Part shown: positions 1-11,519 of the stretch, in pieces
Layout of the letters: every line of letters begins with the position of its first letter
Numbering within the stretch: position 1 is the stretch's first letter
Notes under the pieces: generated by a model
The model's input: the letters and a program-made list of their open reading frames with translations, nothing else
What the model was told of the DNA's origin: nothing
Databases searched by the model: none
Program-made: the position numbers and the translations under genes
Origin: Chondrilla cf. caribensis
Lineage: Eukaryota > Porifera > Demospongiae > Chondrillida > Chondrillidae
Length of the DNA stretch: 64,000 nucleotides
Assembly: GCA_964020155.1 (NCBI GenBank)
Contig: OZ026568.1
Coordinates: 4,497,820 to 4,561,819 of the forward strand
Direction of reading: 5' to 3'

Positions 1-146
1 TTATCATGGTAACCAATCCAGGGGGAATTACCTTTCTTCTCAGAAGATTTGAAAATGCTACTCCGCAGATACCACAACTTCCAATGAATCTTCGCCGTAT
101 TTTACTTTTCGGTGACATGCTAAACTGCAATAAACACACATCATCA
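1..146 (+). other. possible partial coding exon at the left edge
   Basis: The frame starting at base 3 stays open from the left edge to a TGA near 150 and reads like ordinary protein (…RRFENATPQIPQLPMNL…). It could be an internal exon of a + strand gene that begins outside the window. I could not join it to the next candidate exon (905-1036) with matching splice phase, so the link is unproven. No family is recognised. Confidence 0.2.
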
Positions 147-903
147 TGATGGACCAACAGCCCCACCCACATTATCATGATGGACTGACAACACCACCCA
201 CATCACCAGGGTGAACCGATAGAACTTCCCACATCATCACGATGAGTTGATGGCCCCACCCACATCACCACAATGGACCAACAGCCCCACCCACATCACC
301 ATGATGGACCAACAGCCCCACCCACATCACCATGATGAATCGACAGCCCCACCCACACCACCATGATGAATCGACAGCCCCACCCACATCACCATGATGG
401 ATCAACAGCCCCACCCACATCACCATGATGAATCGACAGCCCCACCCACACCACCATGATGAATCGACAGCCCCACCCACATCACCATGATGGATCGACA
501 GCCCCACCCACATCACCATGATGAATCGACAGCCCCACCCACACCACCATGATGAATCGACAGCCCCACCCACATCACCATGATGGATCGACAGCCCCAC
601 CCACATCACCATGATGAATCGACAGCCCCACCCACACCACCATGATGAATCGACAGCCCCACCCACACCACCATGATGGATCGACAGCCCCACCCACATC
701 ACCATGATGAATCGACAGCCCCACCCACACCACCATGATGAATCGACAGCCCCACCCACATCACCATGATGGATCGACAGCCCCACCCACATCACCATGA
801 TGAATCGACAGCCCCACCCACACCACCATGATGAATCGACAGCCCCACCCACACCACCATGATGGACCGACAGCCCCACCCACATCACAATGATGGACCA
901 ACA
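147..903. repeat. 31-bp minisatellite array
   Basis: Roughly 24 tandem copies of a 31-bp unit, core CATGATGAATCGACAGCCCC followed by ACCCACA(T/C)CAC. Units differ mostly at fixed positions (GAATCGACAG, GGATCGACAG, GGACCAACAG). Reading frames across it are open only because the unit lacks stops in one orientation, giving a 31-residue repeat. I do not regard it as coding. It would lie inside an intron if the flanking candidate exons belong to one gene. Confidence 0.9.
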
Positions 904-904
904 G

Positions 905-1036
905 CTCAAGCACATCAAAAACATACTGGAGAGGACTGAAGCGGACCAGTTGGATTATGTGCGAGCTCTGATGCACCTTCCTGACTGCTATCGGCGTGCT
1001 GGTCTGAATCAGCAGAATTCTCTGAAGTGGATTTAG
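905..1036 (+). CDS. possible terminal exon of an unrecognised + strand gene
   Basis: Directly after the minisatellite, an AG at 903-904 is followed by 43 codons of complex, protein-like sequence (LKHIKNILERTEADQLDY…, later LPDCYRRAGLNQQ) ending in TAG at 1034-1036. The amphipathic, charged composition differs sharply from the repeats on both sides. I infer a last exon whose upstream exons lie left of the window or near 1-120. The product is not recognised. Transcript evidence would decide. Confidence 0.35.
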   Translation, partial: LKHIKNILERTEADQLDYVRALMHLPDCYRRAGLNQQNSLKWI

Positions 1037-1306
1037 CTACAGACGTCTTGACATCCCTATCCTTCAGTGGCAACACTTGGCATAATACTAAAAGGGATTG
1101 AAGTATTCCAAGGTTTGAAATCAATATGAAAACTGGTTTGAAAATGGAAACCCACATTCAAAGAATCCAGTATTGAAACAGAATACACACACTGGGAGTG
1201 TAGTCAGAAACCATCTGACACCGAATAGAACCAATACAAGACCTTCTGCTACACACACCAGTGTGAACCTGGGCAGGAAGATAGGGGAATCCAATACACA
1301 TGTGCA

Positions 1307-1309
<3 letters not shown>

Positions 1310-1367
<58 letters not shown>

Positions 1368-1414
1368 CACACACACCACACCACACACAGGCACACACAC
1401 CACACCACACACAG

Positions 1415-1449
<35 letters not shown>

Positions 1450-1502
1450 CACACACACCACACCACACACAGGCACACACACCACACCACACACACACAC
1501 AC
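1310..1502. repeat. (CA)n microsatellite with GGCA interruptions
   Basis: An almost pure CA tract interrupted by CAGGCACACACACCACACCA blocks, which themselves form a higher-order repeat. Cys-Val and His-Thr open frames here are artefacts of the dinucleotide. The non-repetitive DNA between 1503 and 1977 shows no convincing exon. Confidence 0.95.
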
Positions 1503-1977
1503 ACTCACAACAATGACACTCTTGGTTCGGTCCAACCGACTAAGTTTTTCACTTTGTCCAGAGCTTCACAGCAGACAGAGAGAAATTGCTGCACTAAGTA
1601 CAATCTGAAGCAAGAAATATCAGTAGTAACATATTTCATCATAGCAAATGAATATAAACCATTGTGATGTGGAGAAACTGTCCGTCACAACAATACACGA
1701 ATGGTTTGCGGTGATATTCAGAGACGGTGGACCGTATAGAGTCAACTAGTTGAATGACAGTCGTAATCACTCCAAAATGCACATACTTCACTCTTCTAGC
1801 AAACATGTAGTTGAAATATGCTTGCTAACATCACACATCAACAAAGTGCACCTCAGCAAAGATATCATATCCTTTATGCATACGGTTTTGTACGTACGTA
1901 CGTTGGTACAAGAACAGTGGTCCCCACTTGATTGTATTCTGATCAAACTGGATGTAGTAGTAGACACCAGACCTCTA

Positions 1978-2507
<530 letters not shown>

Positions 2508-3073
2508 CGAGGTATTGGTACATACATGTGTCTAAACTCTACCAAGTCCTGCTTCCGGTTATTCTGCTCAACGGAGTGTGACATATCACCTTTGTTGTCA
2601 CCTCTGAACCAATATCCCAGCAACATCACAGTGATGACTGCTTGGAGACACACCGCCACGGAGAGTTCTAAGGGGCTCGAACAAACATGATCATACTAAC
2701 CCCGTGTATATCGAGCAGTAAACACTACACCTTACCTGGTATCAGGCACAGAGTACATATCAAAATCAGAAATAGAATAGAATAAGCTTTATTTTTTCTC
2801 CATCTGCAGAGCGAGACACGAAGCTGATGAGTGGTCTGCTTATGATGAGCAAAAATTTCAACTCACAAAATCAAGTCCTTTGCTTGGATAAGAGGCTGGA
2901 GGAGGATATTCAAAAATCGCCTCACTTTCTGATAATTGCTTACAACTACTAAAATATCAACATCGTACTGGTGTTCTTCGCTGGCTGGAATCGGCATGAT
3001 CACTACAATGTTGCAGACATTTTGTACATATCACATGACTGTCACGTGTGCATAATACTGTAACATAATAACT

Positions 3074-6000
3074 CTATTCTTTGTAGACAATATCGGCTAT
3101 AGTGTTCAACTGGATGTTGGTGGACCCCTCGTAGATGGCTCCAATCTTGCTATCGCGGTAGAATTTCTCTAGAGGAAAGTCTTTAGTGAAACCAACACCT
3201 CCCACCAGCTCAATACACTTTGAAGAGACAAAACTAGCAACCTATGAGGGAGGAGGGTAGGGGTGGGTGAGGCAGTGCGAGGGAGGAGGGTAGGGGTGGG
3301 TGTGGCAGTGTGAGGGAGGAGGGTAGGGGTGGGTGTGGCAGTGCAAAGGAGGAGGGTAAGGGTGGGTGTGGCAGTGCAAGGGAGGAGGGTAGGGGTGGGT
3401 GAGGCAGTGCGAGGGAGGAGGGTAGGGGTGGGTGTGGCAGTGTGAGGGAGGAGGGTAGGGTGGGTGTGGCAGGGTAGGGGTGGGTGAGGCAGTGCGAGGG
3501 AGGAGGGTAGGGGTGGGTGTGGCAGTGTGAGGGAGGAGGGTAAGGGTGGGTGTGGCAGTGTGAGAGAGGAGGGTAGGGTGGGTGTGGCAGTGCAAAGGAG
3601 GAGGGTAAGGGTGGGTGTGGCAGTGCGAGGGAGGAGGGTAGGGGTGGGTGTGGCAGTGCAAGGGAGGAGGGTAGGGGTGGGTGTGGCAGTGCGAGGGAGG
3701 AGGGTAGGGGTGGGTGTGGCAGTGTGAGAGAGGAGGGTAGGGTGGGTGTGGCAGTGCGAGGGAGGAGGGTAGGGGTGGGTGTGGCAGTGCGAGGGAGGAG
3801 GGTAAGGGTGGGTGTGGCAGTGTGAGAGAGGAGGGTAGGGTGGGTGTGGCAGTGCAAAGGAGGAGGGTAAGGGTGGGTGTGGCAGTGCGAGGGAGGAGGG
3901 TAGGGGTGGGTGTGGCAGTGCGAGGGAGAAGGGTAGGGGTGGGTGTGGCAGTGCGAGGGAGGAGGGTAGGGGTGGGTGTGGCAGTGTGAGGGAGGAGGGT
4001 AGGGGTGGGTGTGGCAGTGTGAGGGAGGAGGGTAGGGGTAGGTGTGGCAGTGCGAGGGAGTGGTGGATGACTGTGTAGTGGAGATGGCTTGTAGTGGGGG
4101 TGGGAGGAGTACCATTGGGAGTGGCAGCAAAAATGGGAGTGGGAGTGGGAATAAGAGTGGCAGAAGTAGTAGTGAAAGTGGGAGTGGCAGTGGCAGTGGC
4201 AGTAGTAGTGGGAGTGGGAGTGGCAGGAGTTGTAGTGGGAGTGGAAGCGGGAGTGGCAGTAATAGTAGTGGGAGTGGGAGTGGGAATGGGAGTGGGAGTG
4301 GGATTGGAAGGGGAGTGGGAATGGGAGTGGGATTGGAAATGGGAGTGGCTGTGAAACAAGCAGATGGAGTAGCTGATAAAAGTGTACACAATTCACCTCT
4401 CCAACAAACCACTTGGCCATTGCACCTTCCTTGATGACGGGCAGCCCCAGGTCCTTTCTCCTGGCAGCATTGTACACCATCATTCTAGCAGCCTCTATCT
4501 GGGTTGCCATGGTAGCCACCATGTGCTTCATGGCCTGCAAGGACACATATCACCTTTCATGAGGATTGCATCACATCAAATGAGAATTGCATCACATCTC
4601 ATGAAGATTGCATCACATCAGTTGGTATGCATCACTTCTTTCAGTACATAATTCAGCATGGTAAAGTTTACACAGGGTTTATATACGAGTTAAACACCAA
4701 AAGAAATGTACACTTTTGATCCTATTGACAGATGTGGGCATTTTGGGTTCAGCACTTTCTTGTGCCTTGAAAGTTGATCTGGGAAGATTACACACAGCTG
4801 GCATTGGAATGTTGTTGGGTGAATAGCGTCACATTTGAGTATGGCTGGACCAAATTCCAGCTCTTCAAACAGCAACATTCCATCATTTAACACTTTTGAC
4901 CTATTGCTGCTGTGGACCTTCACCAGTGGGACTGGGGATCAGGTACACTTGGACTGACCTGAAACTCTGAGATGGCCTGTCCGAAGGCGTGGCGCTCCTT
5001 GATGTAGGGGAGGGTCTGCTCCAGGGCACCCTCTGCGAGACCCAGCATCTGAGCACCAATTCCAATACGGCCTCCATTCAGCACTTCTATGGCATACTTG
5101 TAGCCTTTACCGTATTCCCCCAGTATCTGAGACTCATGGACCTGCACATGGCAACATACAGACAAGATGGAGGCACCCAGTGGATCTCTGCATGTGGAGG
5201 TGTATATGACGCTCGAGGGTAGGGCCGAGGGTCCCGGACCTCCTCACTTCACATTCACCTTGACATTGTCCAGGATGACAGGACAAGTTGAAGAAGCTCT
5301 GATACCAAGTTTATCCTCCTTCTTCCCGAGGCTCAGACCAGGAGTGTCTCGCTCAACCAAGAAGCATGTGATCCCCTTGTAACCCTGACCAGTGACAAAT
5401 GAGGGTGACAGGAGATTGCTGGGGACGGGCTTGATCATGGTTGGACAAACCTTTGAGAAATCAGCATTAGCCATCACCAGGAATATTCCAGCATGCTCTG
5501 CGCTGGTGATCCACATCTTCTCCCCATTCAGAATATAGTAATCTCCATCTTTCTTGGCACTAGCCCTCAGAGCAAAGGCATCTGATCCACATGCTGCTTC
5601 TGAGAGACAGAAACACCCTACCTGTGGAATCAAGTTGGAAGTGACCATCCAACATGCACACAAGTCAACATGCACACAGTTCAACATGCACACAAGTGTG
5701 GTTACTGAGATGGTACACTGTGTTCTTACACAAACTTAGACACTATCACCGTTTCTTAGCATGGATGCTAGCCTGCTAGGAATAGATTCCAAGTAATAGT
5801 GCCTTTTTGTAAGTGTTGAACATGCAACACTGGAATTCATTGCGCAACACTTATGTATTATTGCATAACACTTACATCATGTTGCGTAATACGAGGATAG
5901 TACTTTTCCTTCATGTCTTGACTGCCGAACATCCTGAGCAGGTCAAACACGAGGGTGTTCTGCACATCGCAGAGGACGCTGACAGATGGGTCCACCTTGG

Positions 6001-8376
6001 CCAGTCCTTCGATCACCAGCATGCTGGCAAAGAAGGTTGATCCTGCCCCTCCATACTCCAGAGGTGCTTCAATGCCCATCAGCTGCAGTAGACGGTCAAC
6101 ACCTCAGTAAGGGGTGGGCATGCAATCCCAGGACAACCAGGGGTAGGTAGTATCAAGCCATTTGCTAGCATAATTGGGGTCATTGCCAGCATAATGTGAG
6201 TGTTTTTCTCACTTGAGCATAATTACTAAGGTTCTCCACTAGATGTGGACCCTACCCCACTTAAGATGCTCAGTCACCTTCAAATTTGATGCGCCTTCCT
6301 GCCTGTCACCTACTTGAAGACATTCCACAAAATACTAATATATCCCCACAATGAGATGCCACTCTCCACTGTGACCTTGAGCGCTCACCCACAAGCCCAA
6401 CAGGATTACTTGGACTGCCTAAGGCTCTGGTGGTGAGTGCACATGACCATGATCACACAACAAGAGCAGACACCACCTTCTAGTGAGTACTGCGGAAAAG
6501 CACAATGACCTGGATTCCAAAAATAACATGCCACAGCCTATACCTTCGGGGCAATGTGCCAGCCCAACATATGACTTGCATGCTAACAAGACCACCCCAC
6601 TAATCCCACCACCAAACCCAGTATGGCCTGTATCACTGCATTCACTTCCAACAACAGAATTACAACCATCTCATAATTTAGACCTCACTGCTCCATAGGT
6701 GGTTTCCGTTGTGAGGTTCTACTGCAATAAGGAAACCTAATTAAAGTACAACCTCAGTCTATTAAGCAGCACACAAAGAACCCTCACGAGAACGGCAATT
6801 GTGATGCTGAACCTCAGGGGAGCCATTACAGGGTTGTCAGGCAAACTAGTACATCTTCTAATTTAAGTAAGCTAATTAATGAAATTATTTGGTCTGCAGA
6901 AGCCTGTACAGGTGCTTTGAGGCAGTAACAGTTGCTCTACTGGTGAACCTGTTATGTGCCTACTTGCAAAGATACACCATATCCAATGTCAAGAAGAATC
7001 TTGTACCTTGCTAAGGTTAATGAATGGTGAACTGCTCCCTGACCAGGGATGACTTCATATTGTGAGATTACCTCACATCAATTGGAAATTATGTAAAATT
7101 CAACATACATCCAAAGGTGATGAACTAGGTCCATCGAGGTGTTTGATGTAGTAACAGGTAACATTTGCCTTCCTGTCTCTCAGAGATAGCTGTCCTAGTG
7201 TCCTCACCTGAAATCTGTTATATTTCAACTCTACCATCAAGGTGGTATTAACGTAAGAGTTCTTGAAGAAATACAAGTCCTTCATTCCACCACATCACAG
7301 AATGTTTAGGTGGCTTTCATCTGCACCGATGTTGATTACTTCACTAAGGCTACAGGCATACCACAAAGGGTATATTATGTCAAAGGAAACCCTTATTTAC
7401 TGCAGTAAGAATGCTGGCTGTGCAAACAACCTCAACACACCAACACAACTACCAATGTTATGGGGGTTGACCAGGACGTCAGGACACAAGGCATACCTTA
7501 CGACACACAACTGGTCACTGGTCCCCTTCTTCATCATGGCATCATTTCGTTAGCCACTGCTGGTTCCCCACCCTCACAACAACCTCCAACTTTAGGACGT
7601 CACTAGTCCCTCCACCACTTGCTAGGTCTAACCAGCAAGGTGAAATGGGTAATTCTGGTAATGATTAAAATTGACAATGTCTAAATTAATAGGTTTCCAC
7701 ATCAAAATACCAAGTTTTTGAGGACAGCCAGTGTTTAACTGGCAATGGTAACCCATAGCTAGAACACACCTGAAAGTGAAGTTAGCCACATGCTTATCAT
7801 GTGATAGTTATCCATAAGTTCCGAGAATACTACCATCATCAGAATTACCACATTTTACCTCAGTTGATATTCTCCAATTTTGGTAAAGTGTACGGTCTGC
7901 TAGACTAACACAAGGCATGTTGTGCTACAGGCGATTTCAGGACATTTCTTGTAAGACCAATTATAATTGCGTACATTGTTTAGTGGTGGACACGCCTACT
8001 TCACACAAGACACACCCACCCCATTGTCAAACAGTCCTCGGATTATTGATGGATCCATCTGCGATTTCTCGTCCATCTCTCTCACCAGAGGAGCTATCTT
8101 CTCTTGAGAGAACTTGTCCACTAGAGAACAACCAAACACAATGAAACCTGACATGATAGGCGGCGATAAGCACTCTACCTGTCTCTTTCAACATCCGTTC
8201 ATCTTCACTAAGGGTCGTGACGGGTAAGGCAGTAGAATAACGATATTTCCTCAAGCCACCTCGCCTCAGAAGGGTGGAAAATGTTTGAGTGAATCTCCTA
8301 GAAAGATGAGCCTACACGAGAAGAAAAGAATGAAGGCGATGGACCAGATGTATTGAAAGCTAACCGATCTTACCAT
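3074..8376 (-). CDS. ACADSB: short/branched-chain acyl-CoA dehydrogenase (nine exons)
   Basis: A mitochondrial flavoenzyme that oxidises 2-methylbutyryl-CoA and related acyl-CoAs in isoleucine breakdown. Exons in transcript order: 8374-8376, 8179-8311, 8020-8120, 5876-6082, 5451-5621, 5259-5384, 4959-5141, 4397-4534, 3074-3241. All phases agree and give about 409 residues (human 432). The N terminus ([12 protein letters not shown]…) is Arg-rich and lacks acidic residues, as expected of a mitochondrial targeting peptide. Family blocks follow: [13 protein letters not shown] and [11 protein letters not shown] (FAD/substrate binding), [17 protein letters not shown], and [12 protein letters not shown] with the catalytic Glu of this subfamily. 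The start codon forms the whole coding part of exon 1. Intron 3 (about 1.9 kb) and intron 8 (minisatellite) are unusually long. The gene is head-to-head with the F-box gene. Confidence 0.93.
3244..4066. repeat. G-rich 36-37 bp minisatellite in ACADSB intron 8
   Basis: About 22 copies of a unit built on GAGGGAGGAGGGTAGGGGTG followed by GGTGTGGCAGTGC. Several copies lack one G (GGGTAGGGTGGG), and the variants recur in blocks. On the + strand the unit has closely spaced G-runs compatible with G-quadruplexes. On the transcribed strand it is a C/T-rich tract that runs into the 3' splice site at 3242. Long Pro/Thr/Ser reading frames on the minus strand are repeat artefacts. Confidence 0.95.
4095..4355. 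repeat. degenerate GTGGGA/GTAGTG hexamer-like repeat
   Basis: Purine-rich simple sequence of GGGAGTGG, AGTAGTGGGAGT and related words, lying directly beside the 36-bp minisatellite and still inside ACADSB intron 8. It is less regular than the minisatellite and probably derives from an older expansion. Confidence 0.85.
4556..4622. repeat. short 21-bp tandem repeat
   Basis: Three to four imperfect copies of ATGA(G/A)GATTGCATCACATCA in the ACADSB intron between the exons at 4397-4534 and 4959-5141. No exon is visible in the rest of this intron. Confidence 0.75.
6083..8019 (-). other. 1.94-kb ACADSB intron 3 without visible genes
   Basis: This intron is many times longer than most introns in the window. 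It is complex, non-repetitive sequence with only short open frames, none resembling a known protein. It may hold an eroded mobile element or regulatory sequence, but I see no terminal repeats or polyA tail that would prove it. Confidence 0.5.
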
Positions 8377-8586
8377 AACGTGTTTGGTGATAATAAAACT
8401 CGTTAAAGGGACACTGCATCGAAAAATGAAATGGACTTAAAATGATAGGTACTACTTAAAAAGTCATATGCAATGAAACCGTTGTACGATGTACCGTTTA
8501 GGAGAAATTTCGCCGGATAGGCCACGAAACCTAAGTAGCAGTAGCCATCTTGATGACGTCACTGGCGTGAACTTCCGAGATACGAA
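8377..8586. promoter_or_regulatory. shared promoter region ACADSB / F-box gene
   Basis: The two start codons are 210 bp apart on opposite strands. The interval contains a palindromic TGACGTCA (CRE-type site) at 8554-8561 and GCCATCTT at 8544-8551, the reverse of a YY1-like AAGATGGC. Bidirectional promoter function is inferred from the arrangement. Confidence 0.5.
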
Positions 8587-10044
8587 ATGTCCTCTACTGT
8601 CAACGATGACTATCTAGCAACTTTCAAGCACTCCGTACTGCCCTCTCTGTCTTTTGAAGACAAAGCTGAATTGATTGATGTTATTCTGAACTCTTGCTCA
8701 AGCGAGGAGAAGACTCACTTGTCCATAGCGGTCCGCAATAGCCTATCCGTCGACTTCATCTCAACTCTACCAGCTCATGTTAGTACTTGCATACTCTCCA
8801 AGCTTCCCATCCCATGTTTGATGAAATGTACTCGCGTTTGCCAAGCGTGGTATCACGTCGTAACGCATTCCCACCAGCTATGGAGGCGCCGCATAAGCCG
8901 TTTCCTGGCCACCACAGAGGGACTCCCCAACTCAAACCCCTATGACATGTTCTTGGCCCTTGGTAAATGGCTTGAGACCTTGAAAGATAACGGTGTCCAC
9001 AAAGTGGCCATCAGACGACCAACCTGTGCAGACGCACGTGGTCCTCTTTCCCCAGAGATGTGGAAGTGTACAACAAGTAGGCTTTATGTAACGTGGGTTG
9101 TGCCCGGTCAGCCCGGTGAGGGCGTGCTACAGTGCTATCAACTTTGTAGAGATGGTCGACTTCATTTGCTATGGGAAGAGTCATTGCATCATCAGTTTTG
9201 CTTGGCAGTCAATGGTACAGCTCTGCTCACAACAGGCCCACAGCGAAGTGGTTTGATGTGGAAGTGTGTGACCACTGGGTCTGTGATAGCTAGCACCAGG
9301 CACAGGGAAGTCTGTCCGTGGGATGTAGACTACACACCTCTGCTGTGTGCCGACTGTGATATTGTGTTTGTTGTCAAGGAGTGCCCACGAGAAGCAGTCA
9401 GTACTGTGTGTGTTGATCCTACCGTGGAACGTCCCCCTGTCCTGACAAGATATCGTTTAGAAGGATTGAGCCAAGATGTGTTGACTGGGTGTCTTTATTG
9501 TGTATTCACAGAAGGGGAGGAGTCAGCCCAGCGAACTCATCGTCTGCTCCTGCAAACTTGGGACAACACCATACTCTTGTATAACGTGGTTGTTGCAAAG
9601 CGAGATGGAGTCACACCCCTGTGCACTATCCAGTCACGCCCTTTCAATGATCAATACATTTTGAAAAGAATTAACACGTCCTGCGTTATCTCCTTTGACA
9701 AGAAAACGATAGGGTTTGTCGTGGGCAGCCTCCTCTTTGTACTGGGCAGTGACACTTTGTCCACAGTTCATATAGTTGACATTTCTACATGTTGTGACAT
9801 AGCTGCAACTCCCAATTTGAGGTGTGCTGCTGTAGGACAGCAATTTGCTATTATATTTGCCCAACGGGACCAAGTTGTCATGGCAACAGAAAACTGTACC
9901 ATGTTTATCGTTTCATTCACAGCTCACATCATAAGACAGCTGTTCTCGTATTCTTGGAATGTTGTTGCTATTGCCAACCATATATTATCACACATTGACA
10001 GCAGCAGTAGCTTTGTAGTAATAAAATGTACAAATTGTTCATAA
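8587..10044 (+). CDS. F-box protein, intronless
   Basis: A single open frame of 485 codons. Residues about 54-103 form an F-box (STLPAHVSTCILSKLPIP, then CTRVCQAWYHV and HQLWRRRI), the segment that docks to Skp1 in SCF ubiquitin ligases. The remaining 380 residues are rich in β-strand-like segments and Cys, plausibly a propeller that binds substrate, but regular WD motifs are not evident and I cannot name the subfamily. The start is the first ATG after the shared promoter. The lack of introns contrasts with its neighbours and could mean an old retrocopy. The gene ends 165 bp from the convergent gene at 10209. Confidence 0.75.
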   Translation: MSSTVNDDYLATFKHSVLPSLSFEDKAELIDVILNSCSSEEKTHLSIAVRNSLSVDFISTLPAHVSTCILSKLPIPCLMKCTRVCQAWYHVVTHSHQLWRRRISRFLATTEGLPNSNPYDMFLALGKWLETLKDNGVHKVAIRRPTCADARGPLSPEMWKCTTSRLYVTWVVPGQPGEGVLQCYQLCRDGRLHLLWEESLHHQFCLAVNGTALLTTGPQRSGLMWKCVTTGSVIASTRHREVCPWDVDYTPLLCADCDIVFVVKECPREAVSTVCVDPTVERPPVLTRYRLEGLSQDVLTGCLYCVFTEGEESAQRTHRLLLQTWDNTILLYNVVVAKRDGVTPLCTIQSRPFNDQYILKRINTSCVISFDKKTIGFVVGSLLFVLGSDTLSTVHIVDISTCCDIAATPNLRCAAVGQQFAIIFAQRDQVVMATENCTMFIVSFTAHIIRQLFSYSWNVVAIANHILSHIDSSSSFVVIKCTNCS

Positions 10045-10208
10045 CATCTTGTTGACATACAACAAGAGCAGGTGTGCGTGGGCTTCATGTTGTTACAATA
10101 ATATTATTTGAGTAAAAATAATAACGTGATGTGTGTGTAAAAACAGAGCATGAACTTGCATCAAGTGACACAGTGATACAATAAGGATAAAAATATTCTG
10201 AAGGAGGA

Positions 10209-11512
10209 TTAAAAAGTCAGTGATGTGACAAATTGGAGATAAAACCAGCACACCGGCCTCGTAAGCTGACTAAAGAGCCTGGCATCTTCCGACAGCTGTT
10301 CAGTTAGACGCTGCAATGCACTTCTGATGTCAGACCTTGCCCTGTCATTCTCACACATGGTGTCAAGGGTCATCATATTGCATTGCAGTATGTAAGATAA
10401 GAGCATGAGGAAGTACCCACAATCGGACCACAGTCCTCCTGCTGCCGGGTCAGGTAACTTTGCAAAGTGAACAGTGAGCGTCTTGTTGAGGGAAGGGAGC
10501 TCTGAAGGAATCTCATTCACTGACCGATGGAGACGGAACTTGGTGTCCAACATGATGTCGATGATGAGCTCTTTCATTGGATTTGATGGAAGAGACCTGA
10601 AGAAGAGCTGTTGAGCATGAAATGACCCAAGGTGATCCAGGACAACCCTCACCAGCAGTAGTGGAACCTCGCTACAAGGGATGCACTCAACACTATACAT
10701 AGTGGAGAACAAGGATAGGAGAACATCTCGAATTGGGATTATACCATATAAGTCTTCCTTCCAAAGGGAATCCCCCCTTGATTCGACATCCAGTGTTACA
10801 GCCAACAGTTCAGCAGCTACACCAAGAGGATACACACAATGGCTCCATGACAGCTTCCTCTCCACTGAACTCCGAATTCCATCCACTAACTTGGGAAGCA
10901 TGTCAATATCGCGTGTGATGCAATGCAGTGTGTACTGAAGATAGAGATGTACGCCAACTGGAATACTCCCAGACGTGTCTTTGGCAGATGCGATTGACAG
11001 CAGTGAGGTCAAACACTTGGTTAGAGTTGACCAGTGCCACAGAGAGACATACTCCAGCATGGACGTATGAGTTAGTGGATATTTGCCTTTATTCGCACTC
11101 ACACACACGTCGTGTTCCTTCCAAAGGCTCTTGTTCTTCTCGAGGATCCCGCGTACCATTACTGCAACTTTGAAGTTGTTTTCTCCAATCAAGTCTTCGA
11201 CTAGAGTATCGTGGACGTCCCTTGGTAGGAGGTAACCGTCTTCCAGTTGGCATTGTGTTAGTTCCAAAGGTATATTTAACGCGCTGAAAATACTTTGTTT
11301 GGTCGAGGATGTGGAATACAAGTGTATCTGCTCGGTGACGCTTGGATTCATGAGCACATGTCGGCAGTTGGCCTTCACCGGGGACTTACAGAACCTTTTT
11401 GGCTGAGGACTTCCTTCAACCTGCATAGTAGATATCGACCTATCAACATCCAAGCAAACGACAACACATAACACTCATGTAAACGTACATTAGCACTCAC
11501 AAGAGACGCCAT
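10209..11512 (-). CDS. unrecognised ~420-residue protein
   Basis: The main exon runs to 10209 and is one open frame of about 400 codons. A consensus donor follows ATGGCGTCTCTT (11501-11512, Met-Ala-Ser-Leu), and splicing to the AG before GTTGAAGGAAG gives an in-frame MASL-VEGSPQPKRFCKSPVKAN start. An alternative is an unspliced start at the MQVEG methionine. The protein is α-helical and Leu-rich with an N-terminal basic SPQPKRF…SPVK stretch that could be a nuclear signal. It vaguely resembles the C-terminal region of SLF2/FAM178 proteins, but I cannot support that. No catalytic motif is seen. Confidence 0.6.
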
Positions 11513-11519
11513 GACCGAA

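Noticed and set aside
121..905. CRISPR-like array
   Set aside because: Direct tandem repeats without unique spacers in an intron-containing animal genome; it is a minisatellite.
265..924. 219-residue minus-strand frame across the left minisatellite
   Set aside because: It is a 31-residue translation of a 31-bp DNA repeat, with no non-repeat domain, start context or splice support.
3169..4546. Three overlapping 390-430 residue Pro/Thr/Ser/His-rich minus-strand frames
   Set aside because: They are produced by the intronic G-rich minisatellite in all three frames. One ends inside the real ACADSB exon 4397-4534, showing intron read-through.
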